A stretch of DNA of 64,000 nt from Rhodobacter sp. (GCA_020637515.1 JACKKG010000001.1:310001-374000), one strand, 5' to 3'. Positions 36,478-45,495 are shown, counted from the stretch's first letter. Notes: a model not told the origin generated them from the sequence alone. Made by a program: numbers and translations.

Positions 36478-37035
36478 ATGTTCATCCAGACCGAATCCAC
36501 CCCGAACCCCGCCACGCTGAAATTCCTGCCCGGGCAGGATGTCCTGGGCCGCGGCACCGCCGATTTCCCCGACGCGGGCGGCGCGGGCAACTCGCCCCTC
36601 GCCAGCGCGATCTTCGCCGCGCCCGGCGTCACCGGCGTGTTCCTGGGCGCCGATTTCATCACCGTGACCAAGGCCGACGGAATCGACTGGGCGCATCTGA
36701 AGCCGTCGATCCTGGGCGCCATCCTGGAGCATTTCCAGTCCGGCCGTCCGGCCATCGAGGGCGAGGCCGAATCCGCCCATGCGCAGCAGGACGGCCCCGA
36801 CGGCGAGATCGTCGAACAGATCAAGGAACTGCTCGACACCCGCGTGCGCCCGGCCGTGGCCCAAGACGGGGGCGACATCACCTTTCACGGGTTCGACCGG
36901 GGCGTGGTCTATCTGCACATGAAGGGGGCATGCGCCGGCTGCCCCTCCAGCACGATGACGCTGAAGATGGGCATCGAGAACCTGCTGCGCCACTACATCC
37001 CCGAGGTGACCGAGGTGCGCCAGGTTGCCGTCTGA
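36478..37035 (+). CDS. nfuA: NfuA/NifU-family Fe-S carrier
   Basis: 185 aa. N-terminal Nfu_N domain (MFIQTESTPNPATLKFLPGQ) and C-terminal NifU-like domain with the Fe-S ligand pair CAGC in KGACAGCPSSTMTLKMGIE. It assembles and delivers [4Fe-4S] clusters to target enzymes. GGAGG lies before the ATG. It overlaps tsaB by eleven bases; this nfuA-tsaB-rimI order is familiar in Rhodobacterales. Confidence 0.93.
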   Translation: MFIQTESTPNPATLKFLPGQDVLGRGTADFPDAGGAGNSPLASAIFAAPGVTGVFLGADFITVTKADGIDWAHLKPSILGAILEHFQSGRPAIEGEAESAHAQQDGPDGEIVEQIKELLDTRVRPAVAQDGGDITFHGFDRGVVYLHMKGACAGCPSSTMTLKMGIENLLRHYIPEVTEVRQVAV

Positions 37036-37609
37036 CAGCGGCACGGTCCTGGGCTTCGATACTTCGGGCGGCTGGATCGCGGCCGCCGTGATCGGTGGCG
37101 GGCGGACGCTCGCCCATCGCCACCTGTCAATGCCGCGCGGCCAGGGCGAGGCGCTGCTGCCCTTCCTGGCCGAGGTCCTGACCGAAGCGGACCGCGCCTG
37201 GTCCGACCTCGCCGCGATCGGCGTCGGCACCGGCCCGGGCAACTTCACCGGCATCCGCATCAGCGTCGCCGCGGCGCGCGGGTTGGCGCTGGGACTGGGC
37301 ATTCCGGCCATCGGCGTGACCACCTTCGACGCACTGGCGCTCGACGGGCCCGCGCTGCCGGTGACGGTGCCGGCGTTGCGCGGCCAGACCTGGGTGCGGG
37401 ACCCCGGCGGCACCCCGCGGCTGACCGACGCCGCGCCCCCCACCGCGATCGGCACCGACCATGCGCCGCCCGCCCACCCGCTCGCCGTCGCCATCGCCCG
37501 CCTGGCCGAGGTCCGGCGCCTGACCCCGCAGCCGCGCCCGGCCCCGACCTACCTGCGCGAGGCCGATGCCGCCCCCGCGTCCGAGGCGCCACCCCCGCTG
37601 CTGGATTGA
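37025..37609 (+). CDS. tsaB: tRNA t6A biosynthesis protein TsaB
   Basis: 194 aa from a TTG start inside the end of nfuA. TsaB is the non-catalytic partner of TsaD in making N6-threonylcarbamoyladenosine on ANN-decoding tRNAs. Actin-like fold marks: LGFDTSGGWIAAAVI, GVGTGPGNFTGIRISVAAARGLALGLGIP. TTG 37025 is the only start that keeps the first beta strand; GAGG lies about nine bases before it. At 194 aa it is shorter than the ~230 aa enterobacterial form but normal for alphaproteobacteria. Confidence 0.88.
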   Translation: MPSDSGTVLGFDTSGGWIAAAVIGGGRTLAHRHLSMPRGQGEALLPFLAEVLTEADRAWSDLAAIGVGTGPGNFTGIRISVAAARGLALGLGIPAIGVTTFDALALDGPALPVTVPALRGQTWVRDPGGTPRLTDAAPPTAIGTDHAPPAHPLAVAIARLAEVRRLTPQPRPAPTYLREADAAPASEAPPPLLD

Positions 37610-37617
37610 CCGGCCCC

Positions 37618-37639
37618 GCGCGGCGCTTCAGCGCCGCGC
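37618..37639. repeat. Perfect hairpin between tsaB and rimI
   Basis: Ten-base-pair arms GCGCGGCGCT / AGCGCCGCGC separated by two bases, just past the tsaB stop. There is no T-run, so it may slow transcription or protect mRNA rather than terminate. Confidence 0.4.
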
Positions 37640-37737
37640 CCCCTCGCCCGAGGGCTGACGCAGGGACTGCGTCCGGCCGAGGGCGAAACCCGCCCCTTTC
37701 CGCTTTTCCCGAACCCCGGCGCAGGCTACAGCGACCC

Positions 37738-38157
37738 ATGACCCCCGATGCGCTCGCCGCGCTGCACGCCCGCACCTTTGTCGCGCCCCCCCCCTGGAGC
37801 GCCGCCAGCTTCGCCGCGCTGCTGGCCCGCCCTCATGTCTTTCTGGAAGCCGACGCCCAGGGGCGCGCCTTTGCCCTGGGCCAGGTCATCGCCGGCGAGG
37901 CCGAACTGCTGACCCTCGCGACCGACCCCGCGCATCGCCGCCAGGGTCTGGCGCGCGCCCTTCTGGCCCGCTTCGCCGCAAGCGCCCGCCAGCGCGGCGC
38001 CGACAGTGCCTTTCTCGAGGTGGCCGAGAACAACGCCGCCGCGCGCGCGCTCTATGCCGCCAGCGGCTGGACCGCGCGCGGCCGCCGCCCCGGATACTAC
38101 CGGACCCCGGGGCAGCCCGCTGTCGCTGCATTGATCCTTTGCAAGTCTCTCGCCTGA
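37738..38157 (+). CDS. rimI: RimI-like GNAT N-acetyltransferase
   Basis: 139 aa GNAT fold. Acetyl-CoA loop DPAHRRQGLARALLARF (Q/RxxGxG/A type), EVAENNAAARALYAASGWTARGRRPGYYR at the C-terminus as in RimI, which acetylates the N-terminus of ribosomal protein S18. Placement directly after tsaB is the usual context. Start taken at 37738 because it gives the normal RimI length; the frame is open back to 37606 but that part looks non-coding. No clear ribosome site, a common feature after a coupled gene. Confidence 0.8.
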   Translation: MTPDALAALHARTFVAPPPWSAASFAALLARPHVFLEADAQGRAFALGQVIAGEAELLTLATDPAHRRQGLARALLARFAASARQRGADSAFLEVAENNAAARALYAASGWTARGRRPGYYRTPGQPAVAALILCKSLA

Positions 38158-38326
38158 GATTTAACCTGCCTCGGCCGGACGATTCCCTTTACTTGTCCGT
38201 TTGGTAAAATTTGCTTGACGGCCTCGACCCCTGTGGACCTAGAGTGATGATGAACCGAAACATCGGCTCAACCGCGAGGGAGCCCGAACCCCGGCGGCCA
38301 ACGACGACCCAACTGGGAGAACCAAC

Positions 38327-39322
38327 ATGAAACTGACCCGCACGCTCCTCGGCGCGACTGCTGTCGCCGCGCTGATGGCCGGCACCGCCTGGGCGGAGCC
38401 CGCGCTGATTTACGACCTGGGCGGCAAGTTCGACAAATCCTTCAACGAAATGGCCTTTACCGGCGCGACGCGCTGGGCACAGGAAACCGGCGGCGAGTTC
38501 CGCGACATCGAGTTGCAGTCCGAAACCCAGCGCGAGCAGGCGATCCGCCGCTTTGCCGAGGCCGGCTACAACCCCGTGGTGATGACCGGCTTCAGCATGG
38601 CCACCCCGCTCGAGGTGGTCGCGCAGGACTATCCCGACACCACCTTCGTCATCATCGACGGCGTGGTCGATCTGCCGAACGTGCGCTCGGTCCTGTTCGC
38701 GGAACAGGAAGGGTCGTATCTGGTCGGCATGGCCGCCGGCATGGCGACCCAGACCAACACCGTCAGCTTCGTCGGTGGCATGGACGTTCCGCTGATTCGC
38801 GCCTTTGCCTGCGGCTATGCGCAGGGCGCGCACGCGGCCAACCCGGACATCAACGTCATCGTCAACTACACCGGTACGACGCCCGCCGCCTGGAATGACC
38901 CGGTGCGCGGCAGCGAGATCACGGCCGCCCAGATCAGCCAGGGCTCGGACGTGGTCTTCGCCGCGGCCGGCGGCACGGGCGTGGGTGTCCTGCAACGCGC
39001 AATGGATGACGGCATCCTGTCGATCGGCGTCGATTCGAACCAGAACTACCTGCATCCGGGCCATGTTCTGACCTCGATGATGAAGCGCGTCGACAACGCG
39101 GTCTTCGACGCCTTCACCGCCGGCCCCGGGATGGAAACCGGTATCCACGTCATGAACCTGCAATCGGGTGGCGTGGGCTGGGCTCTGGACGAGAACAACG
39201 AGGCGCTGATCACGCCGGCGATGCGCGAAGCCCTCGGCGCGGCCGAGGCGCAGATCTCGTCCGGGGATCTGGTGGTGCACGACTATCGTTCGGACAACAC
39301 CTGCCCGATCTCGGTCGAGTAA
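38327..39322 (+). CDS. BMP-family nucleoside-binding lipoprotein-like periplasmic protein
   Basis: 331 aa. Signal peptide MKLTRTLLGATAVAALMAGTAWA, then a BMP (PnrA/Med) type substrate-binding domain: YDLGGKFDKSFNEMAF, GFSMATPLEVVA, FVIIDGVVDLPNVRSVLFAEQEGSYLVG, GVDSNQNYLHPGHVLTSMMKRVDNAV. BMP proteins bind purine and pyrimidine nucleosides. There is no lipobox Cys at the cleavage site, so it is soluble in the periplasm. First gene of a four-gene ABC importer. Upstream DNA has a TTGACG that may be part of its promoter (38217), but no good -10 at normal spacing. Confidence 0.93.
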   Translation: MKLTRTLLGATAVAALMAGTAWAEPALIYDLGGKFDKSFNEMAFTGATRWAQETGGEFRDIELQSETQREQAIRRFAEAGYNPVVMTGFSMATPLEVVAQDYPDTTFVIIDGVVDLPNVRSVLFAEQEGSYLVGMAAGMATQTNTVSFVGGMDVPLIRAFACGYAQGAHAANPDINVIVNYTGTTPAAWNDPVRGSEITAAQISQGSDVVFAAAGGTGVGVLQRAMDDGILSIGVDSNQNYLHPGHVLTSMMKRVDNAVFDAFTAGPGMETGIHVMNLQSGGVGWALDENNEALITPAMREALGAAEAQISSGDLVVHDYRSDNTCPISVE

Positions 39323-39334
39323 GGCTCTGACCAG

Positions 39335-40975
39335 ATGGGCGCCGGTGCGACCGGGGGGGCGGCAGTCGATGCCGCCCCCGCCATCGAGCTTCGCGGGATA
39401 TCGAAGGCGTTCGGCCCGGTCCAGGCGAACAAGGACATCAACATACGGGTGCGCAAGGGCACCATTCACGGCATCATCGGCGAGAATGGGGCGGGCAAGT
39501 CCACGCTGATGTCGATCCTTTACGGGTTCTACAAGGCCGACTCGGGCGAGATCCTGATCGACGGCCAGCCCACCCAGATCACCGATTCCCTGGCGGCCAT
39601 CCGCGCCGGCATCGGCATGGTCTTTCAGCATTTCAAACTGGTCGAGAATTTCACCGTTCTTGAGAACGTCATCCTGGGCGCCGAGGGGGGCGCGCTGCTG
39701 ACGCCCTCGAAAGCCAAGGCCCGGCGCCTGCTGACACAACTGGCCGCCGATTACGAGCTGCACGTCGAACCCGACGCCCTGATCGAGGATCTCTCGGTCG
39801 GCCACCAGCAGCGGGTCGAGATCCTCAAGGCGCTGTATCGGGAAGCGAACATCCTGATCCTGGACGAGCCGACCGGCGTTCTGACCCCGGCCGAGGCCGA
39901 TCACCTGTTCCGCATCCTGCGCGGGCTGAAGGATCAGGGCAAGACGATCATCCTGATCACCCACAAGCTGCGCGAGATCATGGACGTGACCGACGAGGTC
40001 AGCGTCATGCGGCGCGGCGAGATGGTGGCGACCGTGACCACGGCCGAGACCAGCCCCACCGAACTGGCCGAGCTGATGGTCGGCCGCAAGGTGTTGCTGG
40101 AGGTGCACAAGACCCCCGCCCAGCCCGGCGCGGTGGTGCTGTCCGCCCGGAACTTGCGCGTGGTGGACCGTCACGGCGTCGAACGGCTGCGCGGCATCGA
40201 CCTGGACATTCGCGCGGGCGAGATCCTGGGCATCGCCGGCGTCGCGGGCAACGGGCAATCGGTGCTGCTGGAACTGCTGTCCGGCATGATGTCAGGCACC
40301 GGCAGCCTGACGATGAACGGCAAGCCGCTGGATCTGTCGCTCAAGCGCGACACCGCGCGCACCCGACGCGAGGACGGCATCGCCCATGTCCACGAGGACC
40401 GCCACCGCTGCGGGCTGATCCTGGACTTCATGGCCTGGGAAAACATGGCCTTTGGCTATCACTACGCCCCGGAATACCAGAAGAACGCCCTCTTGATGGA
40501 CAATCACGCGATCCTCGAGGACGCGCGCGGCAAGATCGAGCGTTTCGACGTGCGCCCGCCCAATCCGATGCTGACCGCCGAAAGCTTTTCCGGCGGCAAC
40601 CAGCAAAAGATCGTCCTGGCGCGCGAAATCGAACGAAACCCCGATCTGTTGCTGGTGGGTCAGCCCACGCGCGGCGTCGATATCGGCGCGATCGAATTCA
40701 TCCACAAGCGGCTGATCGAGCTGCGCGACCAGGGCAAGGCGATCTTGCTGGTGTCGGTCGAACTGGACGAGATCCTGTCGCTGTCGGACCGCATCGTCGT
40801 CATGTTCGACGGCCGCATCATGGGCGAACGGGACCCTGAACAGACCAACGCGCGCGACCTGGGCCTGTTGATGGCCGGCGTCACCGGTGACGGCAAGTCG
40901 AGCACCGGCAGCACGGCTACCGGCAAGACGGGCACCAGCAAGACGGGCGCCAGCAAGACGGGGGATGCCGCATGA
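39335..40975 (+). CDS. Nucleoside ABC importer, double ATPase subunit
   Basis: 546 aa with two ATPase domains, as in RbsA/YufO proteins. First domain has an intact Walker A GENGAGKST, signature LSVGHQQRVEILKAL and LILDEPTGVLTP; the second has the degenerate GVAGNGQSV in place of Walker A and SGGNQQKIVLAREIERNPDLLLVGQPTRGVD. The last ~25 residues are a low-complexity Ser/Thr/Gly/Lys tail (STGSTATGKTGTSKTGASKTG) coded by near-identical 15-bp repeats. Stop overlaps the next gene (ATGA). It powers uptake with the two permeases that follow. Confidence 0.93.
   Translation: MGAGATGGAAVDAAPAIELRGISKAFGPVQANKDINIRVRKGTIHGIIGENGAGKSTLMSILYGFYKADSGEILIDGQPTQITDSLAAIRAGIGMVFQHFKLVENFTVLENVILGAEGGALLTPSKAKARRLLTQLAADYELHVEPDALIEDLSVGHQQRVEILKALYREANILILDEPTGVLTPAEADHLFRILRGLKDQGKTIILITHKLREIMDVTDEVSVMRRGEMVATVTTAETSPTELAELMVGRKVLLEVHKTPAQPGAVVLSARNLRVVDRHGVERLRGIDLDIRAGEILGIAGVAGNGQSVLLELLSGMMSGTGSLTMNGKPLDLSLKRDTARTRREDGIAHVHEDRHRCGLILDFMAWENMAFGYHYAPEYQKNALLMDNHAILEDARGKIERFDVRPPNPMLTAESFSGGNQQKIVLAREIERNPDLLLVGQPTRGVDIGAIEFIHKRLIELRDQGKAILLVSVELDEILSLSDRIVVMFDGRIMGERDPEQTNARDLGLLMAGVTGDGKSSTGSTATGKTGTSKTGASKTGDAA
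40920..40968 (+). repeat. 15-bp tandem repeats in the ATPase C-terminal tail
   Basis: AGCAAGACGGGCGCC (40937-40951) is flanked on each side by near copies of the same unit, encoding repeats of (T/S)KTG(T/A). Such short direct repeats can change copy number by slippage in steps of five codons without breaking the frame. Confidence 0.7.
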
Positions 40976-42069
40976 GCGCGCGGGCAATGCCGAAATGGGC
41001 CGATGTGCTGTTGGTTCCGCTGCTGTCGCTGGCAATCGCCTTTGCGATCTCGGCGCTGGTGATCCTGGCCATCGGCGAGGACCCGGTGCGGGCCATGAAC
41101 CTGATGATCTCGGGGTCCCTGGGTTCGACCTATGGCTGGGGCTACACGCTGTATTACACCACCAACTTCCTGCTGACCGGTCTGGCCGTGTCGATCGCCT
41201 TTCAGGCCAAGCTGTTCAACATCGGCGGCGAGGGGCAGGCGCTGATCGGCGGGCTGGGCGTGGCGCTGGTCTGCCTGTTCGTCCCCTGGCCGAACTGGTG
41301 GCTGGGCATGATCGCGGCGATCCTGGCCTCGGCGCTGTTCGGCGCGGCCTGGGCGCTGATCCCGGCCTGGTTGCAGGCCAAACGCGGCAGCCACATCGTC
41401 ATCACCACGATCATGTTCAATTTCATCGCCGCCTCGGTGATGAACTACCTGCTCAGCCATGTGTTGCGGCCGCCGACCTCGATGGACCCGGCGACCGCGC
41501 GGTTCGACAACGTGCTCAGGCTGCCACGGTTGCATGACGTGCTGGGCCTGGTGGGCATCGACTTTTCGCGCTCGGGGCCGGCGAACGTGATGCTGTTCGT
41601 GGCGCTCGCCTTTTGCGTGCTGGGCTATGTGTTGCTGTGGCGCACCCGCCTGGGGTTCGAGATCCGCGCCTTTGGCCAGTCCGAGCCCGCAGCGCATTAC
41701 GCCGGGATTTCGGCGGTGAAGATCGTCCTGGTGGCGATGCTGATCTCGGGCGCATTGTCGGGCACGATGGCGGTGAACAGCGTGATGGGCGGACCGCAGC
41801 GGCTGGTGATGAACGCGGTCGAGGGCGCGGGCTTCATCGGCATCGCGGTGGCGCTGATGGGGCGGTCGCATCCGATCGGCATCATCGCCCCGGCGCTGCT
41901 GTTCGGCTTCCTGTATCAGGGCGGCTCGGAACTGGCGATCGAGACCGCGATCCCGCGCGAGATGATCGTCATCATCCAGGCGCTGGTCATCATGTTCACC
42001 GGCGCGCTGGACGACATGGTGCGCCGCCCGCTCGAGACCCTGTTCCTGATGTTCCGGCGGAGGACCTGA
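40972..42069 (+). CDS. Nucleoside ABC importer permease 1 (YufP/NupB-like)
   Basis: 365 aa with about nine to ten transmembrane segments, BPD_transp_2 family. The EAA-like cytoplasmic contact for the ATPase is around RLGFEIRAFGQSEPAAHYAGISAVK; NIGGEGQALIGGLGVAL is the conserved membrane-loop motif. It pairs with the 321-aa permease to form the channel. Overlaps the ATPase stop by four bases. Confidence 0.93.
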   Translation: MSARAMPKWADVLLVPLLSLAIAFAISALVILAIGEDPVRAMNLMISGSLGSTYGWGYTLYYTTNFLLTGLAVSIAFQAKLFNIGGEGQALIGGLGVALVCLFVPWPNWWLGMIAAILASALFGAAWALIPAWLQAKRGSHIVITTIMFNFIAASVMNYLLSHVLRPPTSMDPATARFDNVLRLPRLHDVLGLVGIDFSRSGPANVMLFVALAFCVLGYVLLWRTRLGFEIRAFGQSEPAAHYAGISAVKIVLVAMLISGALSGTMAVNSVMGGPQRLVMNAVEGAGFIGIAVALMGRSHPIGIIAPALLFGFLYQGGSELAIETAIPREMIVIIQALVIMFTGALDDMVRRPLETLFLMFRRRT

Positions 42070-42070
42070 C

Positions 42071-43036
42071 ATGGATGTCGCAACCATCGTCCAGATCCTG
42101 GAATCGACCCTCAGACTGGCGACCCCCCTGCTGTTCGTCTGCCTGGCGGGCCTGTTCAGCGAACGCGCCGGGATCTTCGACATCGGGCTCGAGGGCAAGC
42201 TTCTGGTCTCGGCCTTCTTTTCGGCGGCATTCGCCTATTACACCGGCTCCGCCTGGCTGGGCCTTCTGGCGGGCATCGCATCGTCGGTGGTGTTCGGGCT
42301 GATCCATGGCGTCGCCTCGATCACCTTTCGGGGCAACCAGCTGATTTCGGGCGTGGCGATCAACTTTCTGGCGGCCGGCATGACCGTGGTGGTCGCGCAG
42401 AGCCTGTTCCACCAGGGCGGGCGCACCCCGCCCCTGGAAGGCGCCGCCCGCTTTCAGAAGATCGACCTGCCCTTTGCCGATGCCCTGCATGACGTGCCGG
42501 TGATCGGCCAGATCTACAGCCAGATCCTGAACCAGCATTCGATTCTGGTCTACATGGGCCTGGCCGCCGTGCCGCTGACGTGGTGGGTTCTGTACCGCTC
42601 GCGCTTTGGACTGAGGTTGCGCGCGGTGGGCGAGAACCCGGCGGCGGTGGATACCGCCGGGGTCAGCGTCGTGCGGTTGCGCTATGCGGCGGTCATCATC
42701 ACCGGCGTGCTGTGCGGCATCGGCGGGGCGTATCTGTCAACCTCGCTGGCGGCAGGTTTCGTCAAGGACATGTCCGCAGGGCGCGGATACATCGCCCTGG
42801 CCGCGCTGATCTTTTCCAAGTGGCGGCCCTGGCAGGGGCTGGGCGCGGTGCTGCTGTTCGGCGCGCTCGAAGCCATCGCCAACAGGTTCCCGAACGTCGA
42901 TCTGGGGATCGTCACCCTGCCCAATCAGGTGATGACCGCGCTGCCCTATATCCTGACGGTGGTGATCCTGGCGGGTTTCGTCGGCAAGGCCATTCCGCCC
43001 CGCGCCGGTGGCGAACCCTATGTCAAGGAACGCTGA
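42071..43036 (+). CDS. Nucleoside ABC importer permease 2 (YufQ/NupC-like)
   Basis: 321 aa, multi-pass BPD_transp_2 permease. Contains GIFDIGLEGKLLVSAFF, FGLRLRAVGENPAAVDTAGVSVVRLRY (ATPase contact) and GRGYIALAALIFSKWRPW, the family's conserved C-terminal loop. It starts one base after the first permease stop. A hairpin terminator follows the gene, closing the BMP-ATPase-permease-permease operon. Confidence 0.94.
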   Translation: MDVATIVQILESTLRLATPLLFVCLAGLFSERAGIFDIGLEGKLLVSAFFSAAFAYYTGSAWLGLLAGIASSVVFGLIHGVASITFRGNQLISGVAINFLAAGMTVVVAQSLFHQGGRTPPLEGAARFQKIDLPFADALHDVPVIGQIYSQILNQHSILVYMGLAAVPLTWWVLYRSRFGLRLRAVGENPAAVDTAGVSVVRLRYAAVIITGVLCGIGGAYLSTSLAAGFVKDMSAGRGYIALAALIFSKWRPWQGLGAVLLFGALEAIANRFPNVDLGIVTLPNQVMTALPYILTVVILAGFVGKAIPPRAGGEPYVKER

Positions 43037-43073
43037 CCCCGCTCACATTGTGTTTCCAATATGTGAAAACCGA

Positions 43074-43104
43074 ACAAAGCCCCTGTCAATCGCGGGGGCT
43101 TTGT
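43074..43104 (+). terminator. Terminator after the nucleoside importer operon
   Basis: Ten-base-pair stem ACAAAGCCCC / GGGGCTTTGT with an 11-base loop, ending in TTTGTCC. It lies immediately before the ribosome site of the TauE/SafE gene, so some read-through or a promoter within 43037-43110 is expected. Confidence 0.7.
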
Positions 43105-43117
43105 CCTATGGGGAATC

Positions 43118-44038
43118 ATGCTGGTCTATCTGCCCATAGCCGAGATTTCGACAAACATCCTGACGCTTCTGGGCGTCGGCGCGGGCGTGGGAATGCTGTC
43201 CGGCATGTTCGGCGTGGGTGGCGGGTTCCTGATTACGCCGCTGCTGTTCTTCATCGGCATTCCGCCGGCCGTTGCGGTGGCCACCGGGGCGAACCAGGTC
43301 GTGGCCTCGTCCATTTCGGGGGTGCTGGCGCATCTGCGGCGCAAGACGGTGGACCTGAAAATGGGCACCGTGCTGTTGCTGGGCGGCCTGATCGGCTCGA
43401 CCGTGGGGATCTGGCTGTTTCGGTGGCTCAGTGCGCTGGGGCAGATCGACCTGGCCGTACAGCTGTCCTATGTGCTGTTCCTGGGCGTCGTCGGCGCCCT
43501 GATGCTACAAGAAAGCCTGCGCGCCTGGTATCGCACCAAGAAAACCGGCAGCGGGCGGCGCAAGCTGCACCAGCACACCTGGGTGCACGCCCTGCCCTTC
43601 AAGATGAAATTCCGGGTCTCGGGCCTGTATATCAGCGTCATTCCGCCGCTGATGGTGGGCGCCGTCGTCGGCATCCTGTCGGCTGTGATGGGCGTGGGCG
43701 GCGGGTTCATCATGGTCCCCGCGATGATCTATCTGCTGGGAATGCCGACCAAGGTCGTCGTCGGCACCTCGCTGTTCCAGATCATCTTTACCACCGCCTA
43801 CACCACCGTCATGCACGCCGTGACCGGCCATTCGGTCGATATCGTGCTGGCGTTCTTCCTGATCCTGGGCGGGGTGATCGGCGCGCAACTGGGCACGCAG
43901 ATCGGCCTGAAGCTGAAGGCCGAGCAATTGCGCATCCTGCTGGCGCTGCTGGTGCTGGCCGTCTGCATCAAGGTCGCGCTGGACCTGCTGATCCAGCCCG
44001 GCGAGCTGTATTCGATCCGCGTGTTGGGGGGCGAGTGA
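43118..44038 (+). CDS. TauE/SafE-family anion exporter
   Basis: 306 aa with about eight transmembrane helices in two inverted halves. The two repeat signatures GMFGVGGGFLITPLLFF and AVMGVGGGFIMVPAMIY are typical; a basic loop (YRTKKTGSGRRKLHQHTW) joins them. The family exports sulfite, sulfoacetate or related sulfonate products. Its stop is one base from the start of the TIGR02186-type partner, and this pair recurs in alphaproteobacteria, so the two likely work as a unit. GGGGAA precedes the ATG. Confidence 0.88.
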   Translation: MLVYLPIAEISTNILTLLGVGAGVGMLSGMFGVGGGFLITPLLFFIGIPPAVAVATGANQVVASSISGVLAHLRRKTVDLKMGTVLLLGGLIGSTVGIWLFRWLSALGQIDLAVQLSYVLFLGVVGALMLQESLRAWYRTKKTGSGRRKLHQHTWVHALPFKMKFRVSGLYISVIPPLMVGAVVGILSAVMGVGGGFIMVPAMIYLLGMPTKVVVGTSLFQIIFTTAYTTVMHAVTGHSVDIVLAFFLILGGVIGAQLGTQIGLKLKAEQLRILLALLVLAVCIKVALDLLIQPGELYSIRVLGGE

Positions 44039-44039
44039 G

Positions 44040-44834
44040 ATGCGAGCCCTTCTCGTTCTTCTGCTGACCCTGGCCGCCGCCCTGCCCGCCGCCGCCAGCG
44101 AGATCGTCGGCGCCCTCAGCCAGAACCGCGTGTCGCTGACGACCAGTTTCTCGGGGTCCGAGATCCTGATCTTCGGTGCGATCCGCCGCGATCCCGGCGA
44201 GGAACAGACCGCCGAAACCGACGAGGCAAACGGCGCCACCGATTACGACGTGGTCATCGTCATCGAGGGCCCCCGCCAGCCGGTCGCCGTCTGGCGCAAG
44301 GATCGCCGCGCCGGCATCTGGATGAACGTGGATTCGATGGCCATGGCCTCGGTTCCGTCGTTCTATGCCGTCGCCACGACCGCACCGCTGAACCAGATCG
44401 TCTCGCCCGAGACGGACGCGACCTATCGCATCTCCGCCCGGCAGGCGATCCGGGGCGTCACGGGGGACACCGCCGGCACGCCCGAATCCGCCCTGTTCAC
44501 CGAAGCCCTGATGCGCATCCGCGAACGCTCGCAGCAGTATCTGGCGCTGGATCGCTGGGTGCACCTGGATCGCGACATCCTGTTCCGCGCCAACGTCCGC
44601 CTGCCCGCGAACCTGACCGAGGGCGCCTATACGACGCGCATGTATCTGGTGCAGAACGGCGCGGTGGTCAGTCAGTTCCGCACCGCGATCTTCGTGCGCA
44701 AGGACGGGGTGGAACGCTGGATCCACCAACTCGCCTTTGACCAGCCGCTGCTCTACGGGCTGTTGTCGCTGGTCATCGCGCTGGTTGCCGGCTGGGGGGC
44801 GTCGGCGCTGTTCCGGATGATCCGTCAGTCCTGA
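44040..44834 (+). CDS. TIGR02186-family membrane protein, TauE partner
   Basis: 264 aa. Signal peptide (RALLVLLLTLAAALPAAAS), a periplasmic domain of about 210 residues (ALSQNRVSLTTSFSGSEILIFGAI; VWRKDRRAGIWMNVDSMAM; YTTRMYLVQNGAVVSQF), and one C-terminal transmembrane helix (LLSLVIALVAGWGASALF). The layout matches TIGR02186, a conserved alphaproteobacterial family. The function is not established; coupling to a TauE/SafE exporter suggests a periplasmic accessory to anion export. Confidence 0.75.
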   Translation: MRALLVLLLTLAAALPAAASEIVGALSQNRVSLTTSFSGSEILIFGAIRRDPGEEQTAETDEANGATDYDVVIVIEGPRQPVAVWRKDRRAGIWMNVDSMAMASVPSFYAVATTAPLNQIVSPETDATYRISARQAIRGVTGDTAGTPESALFTEALMRIRERSQQYLALDRWVHLDRDILFRANVRLPANLTEGAYTTRMYLVQNGAVVSQFRTAIFVRKDGVERWIHQLAFDQPLLYGLLSLVIALVAGWGASALFRMIRQS

Positions 44835-44984
44835 CATCCGGGCATGGGGCGCGGATTTCGACGTCCGGGCGGCTCTTGCGCGACACGCGGGACGCTGCCC
44901 GCGCCTGACGTGTCGCTTGCGTCATTTATCGCGGCGCCCGGGTCGGGTTAACCTGCGCCCGTCGGCCCCCGGTTCGAGGACACC

Positions 44985-45395
44985 ATGCGTCACCTCCTGC
45001 TGCTACTCGTGCTTTGCCCCTGGTCCGCGCAGGCCCAGGACGGCCCTCAGGGCATCGCCTTTGTGCAGGCCCCCGAACAGGCCAGCGGCGTCGCGACCGG
45101 CCCCACGCCCGAGACCGCCTTTGCCCGGGCCCGCGCGCAATGCGTGGCCGGCGGCGCGGCGTCCGAGGATTGCCTGCGCACGACCTGGTGCTTTCCGGCG
45201 GGCTGGTCGGTCGATATTTTCGCCCAACACCGCGAAGGGCTGCACTGGCATGAGGTCAGCTGCGGCCTGCCCTCGCGCAGGGTGGCCGAGGTCGTGGCCC
45301 AGGCGCTGTGCGATCCCACCGAACGGCCCTATCTGATCGAATGCCAATTGGTGCAGATCTACGATCCCGAGGGCACGCCGCTGTTGCCCGACTGA
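44985..45395 (+). CDS. Small secreted hypothetical protein
   Basis: 136 aa. Signal peptide (MRHLLLLLVLCPWSAQAQ) and a mature part of about 118 residues with Cys residues in ARAQCVAGG, EDCLRTTWCFPAGW, VSCGLP, ALCDPT and IECQLV, likely forming disulphides in the periplasm. The segment TPETAFARARAQC resembles DUF4189-like secreted proteins, but I am not sure of a family. CGAGGA lies upstream. It stands alone before pyruvate carboxylase. Confidence 0.6.
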   Translation: MRHLLLLLVLCPWSAQAQDGPQGIAFVQAPEQASGVATGPTPETAFARARAQCVAGGAASEDCLRTTWCFPAGWSVDIFAQHREGLHWHEVSCGLPSRRVAEVVAQALCDPTERPYLIECQLVQIYDPEGTPLLPD

Positions 45396-45495
45396 CCGAA
45401 ATCTCGGTTCGGATTGTAACAAATCCTTGCAATTTTCTCGCCGCATTGCAGAAATCGGCCAGTGCGTCTGACCGATCCCCTGGGAAGGAACCCGA

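Noticed and set aside
38158..38326. A purine or other riboswitch before the BMP gene
   Set aside because: No conserved aptamer core or terminator/anti-terminator pair is visible; the leader looks unstructured.
45396..45495. TTGCAA / TTGCAG repeats before pyc as a ScfR site
   Set aside because: The two cores are 19 bp apart, not 12 as in the PccR doublet, and the flanks do not match TTTGCAAA.
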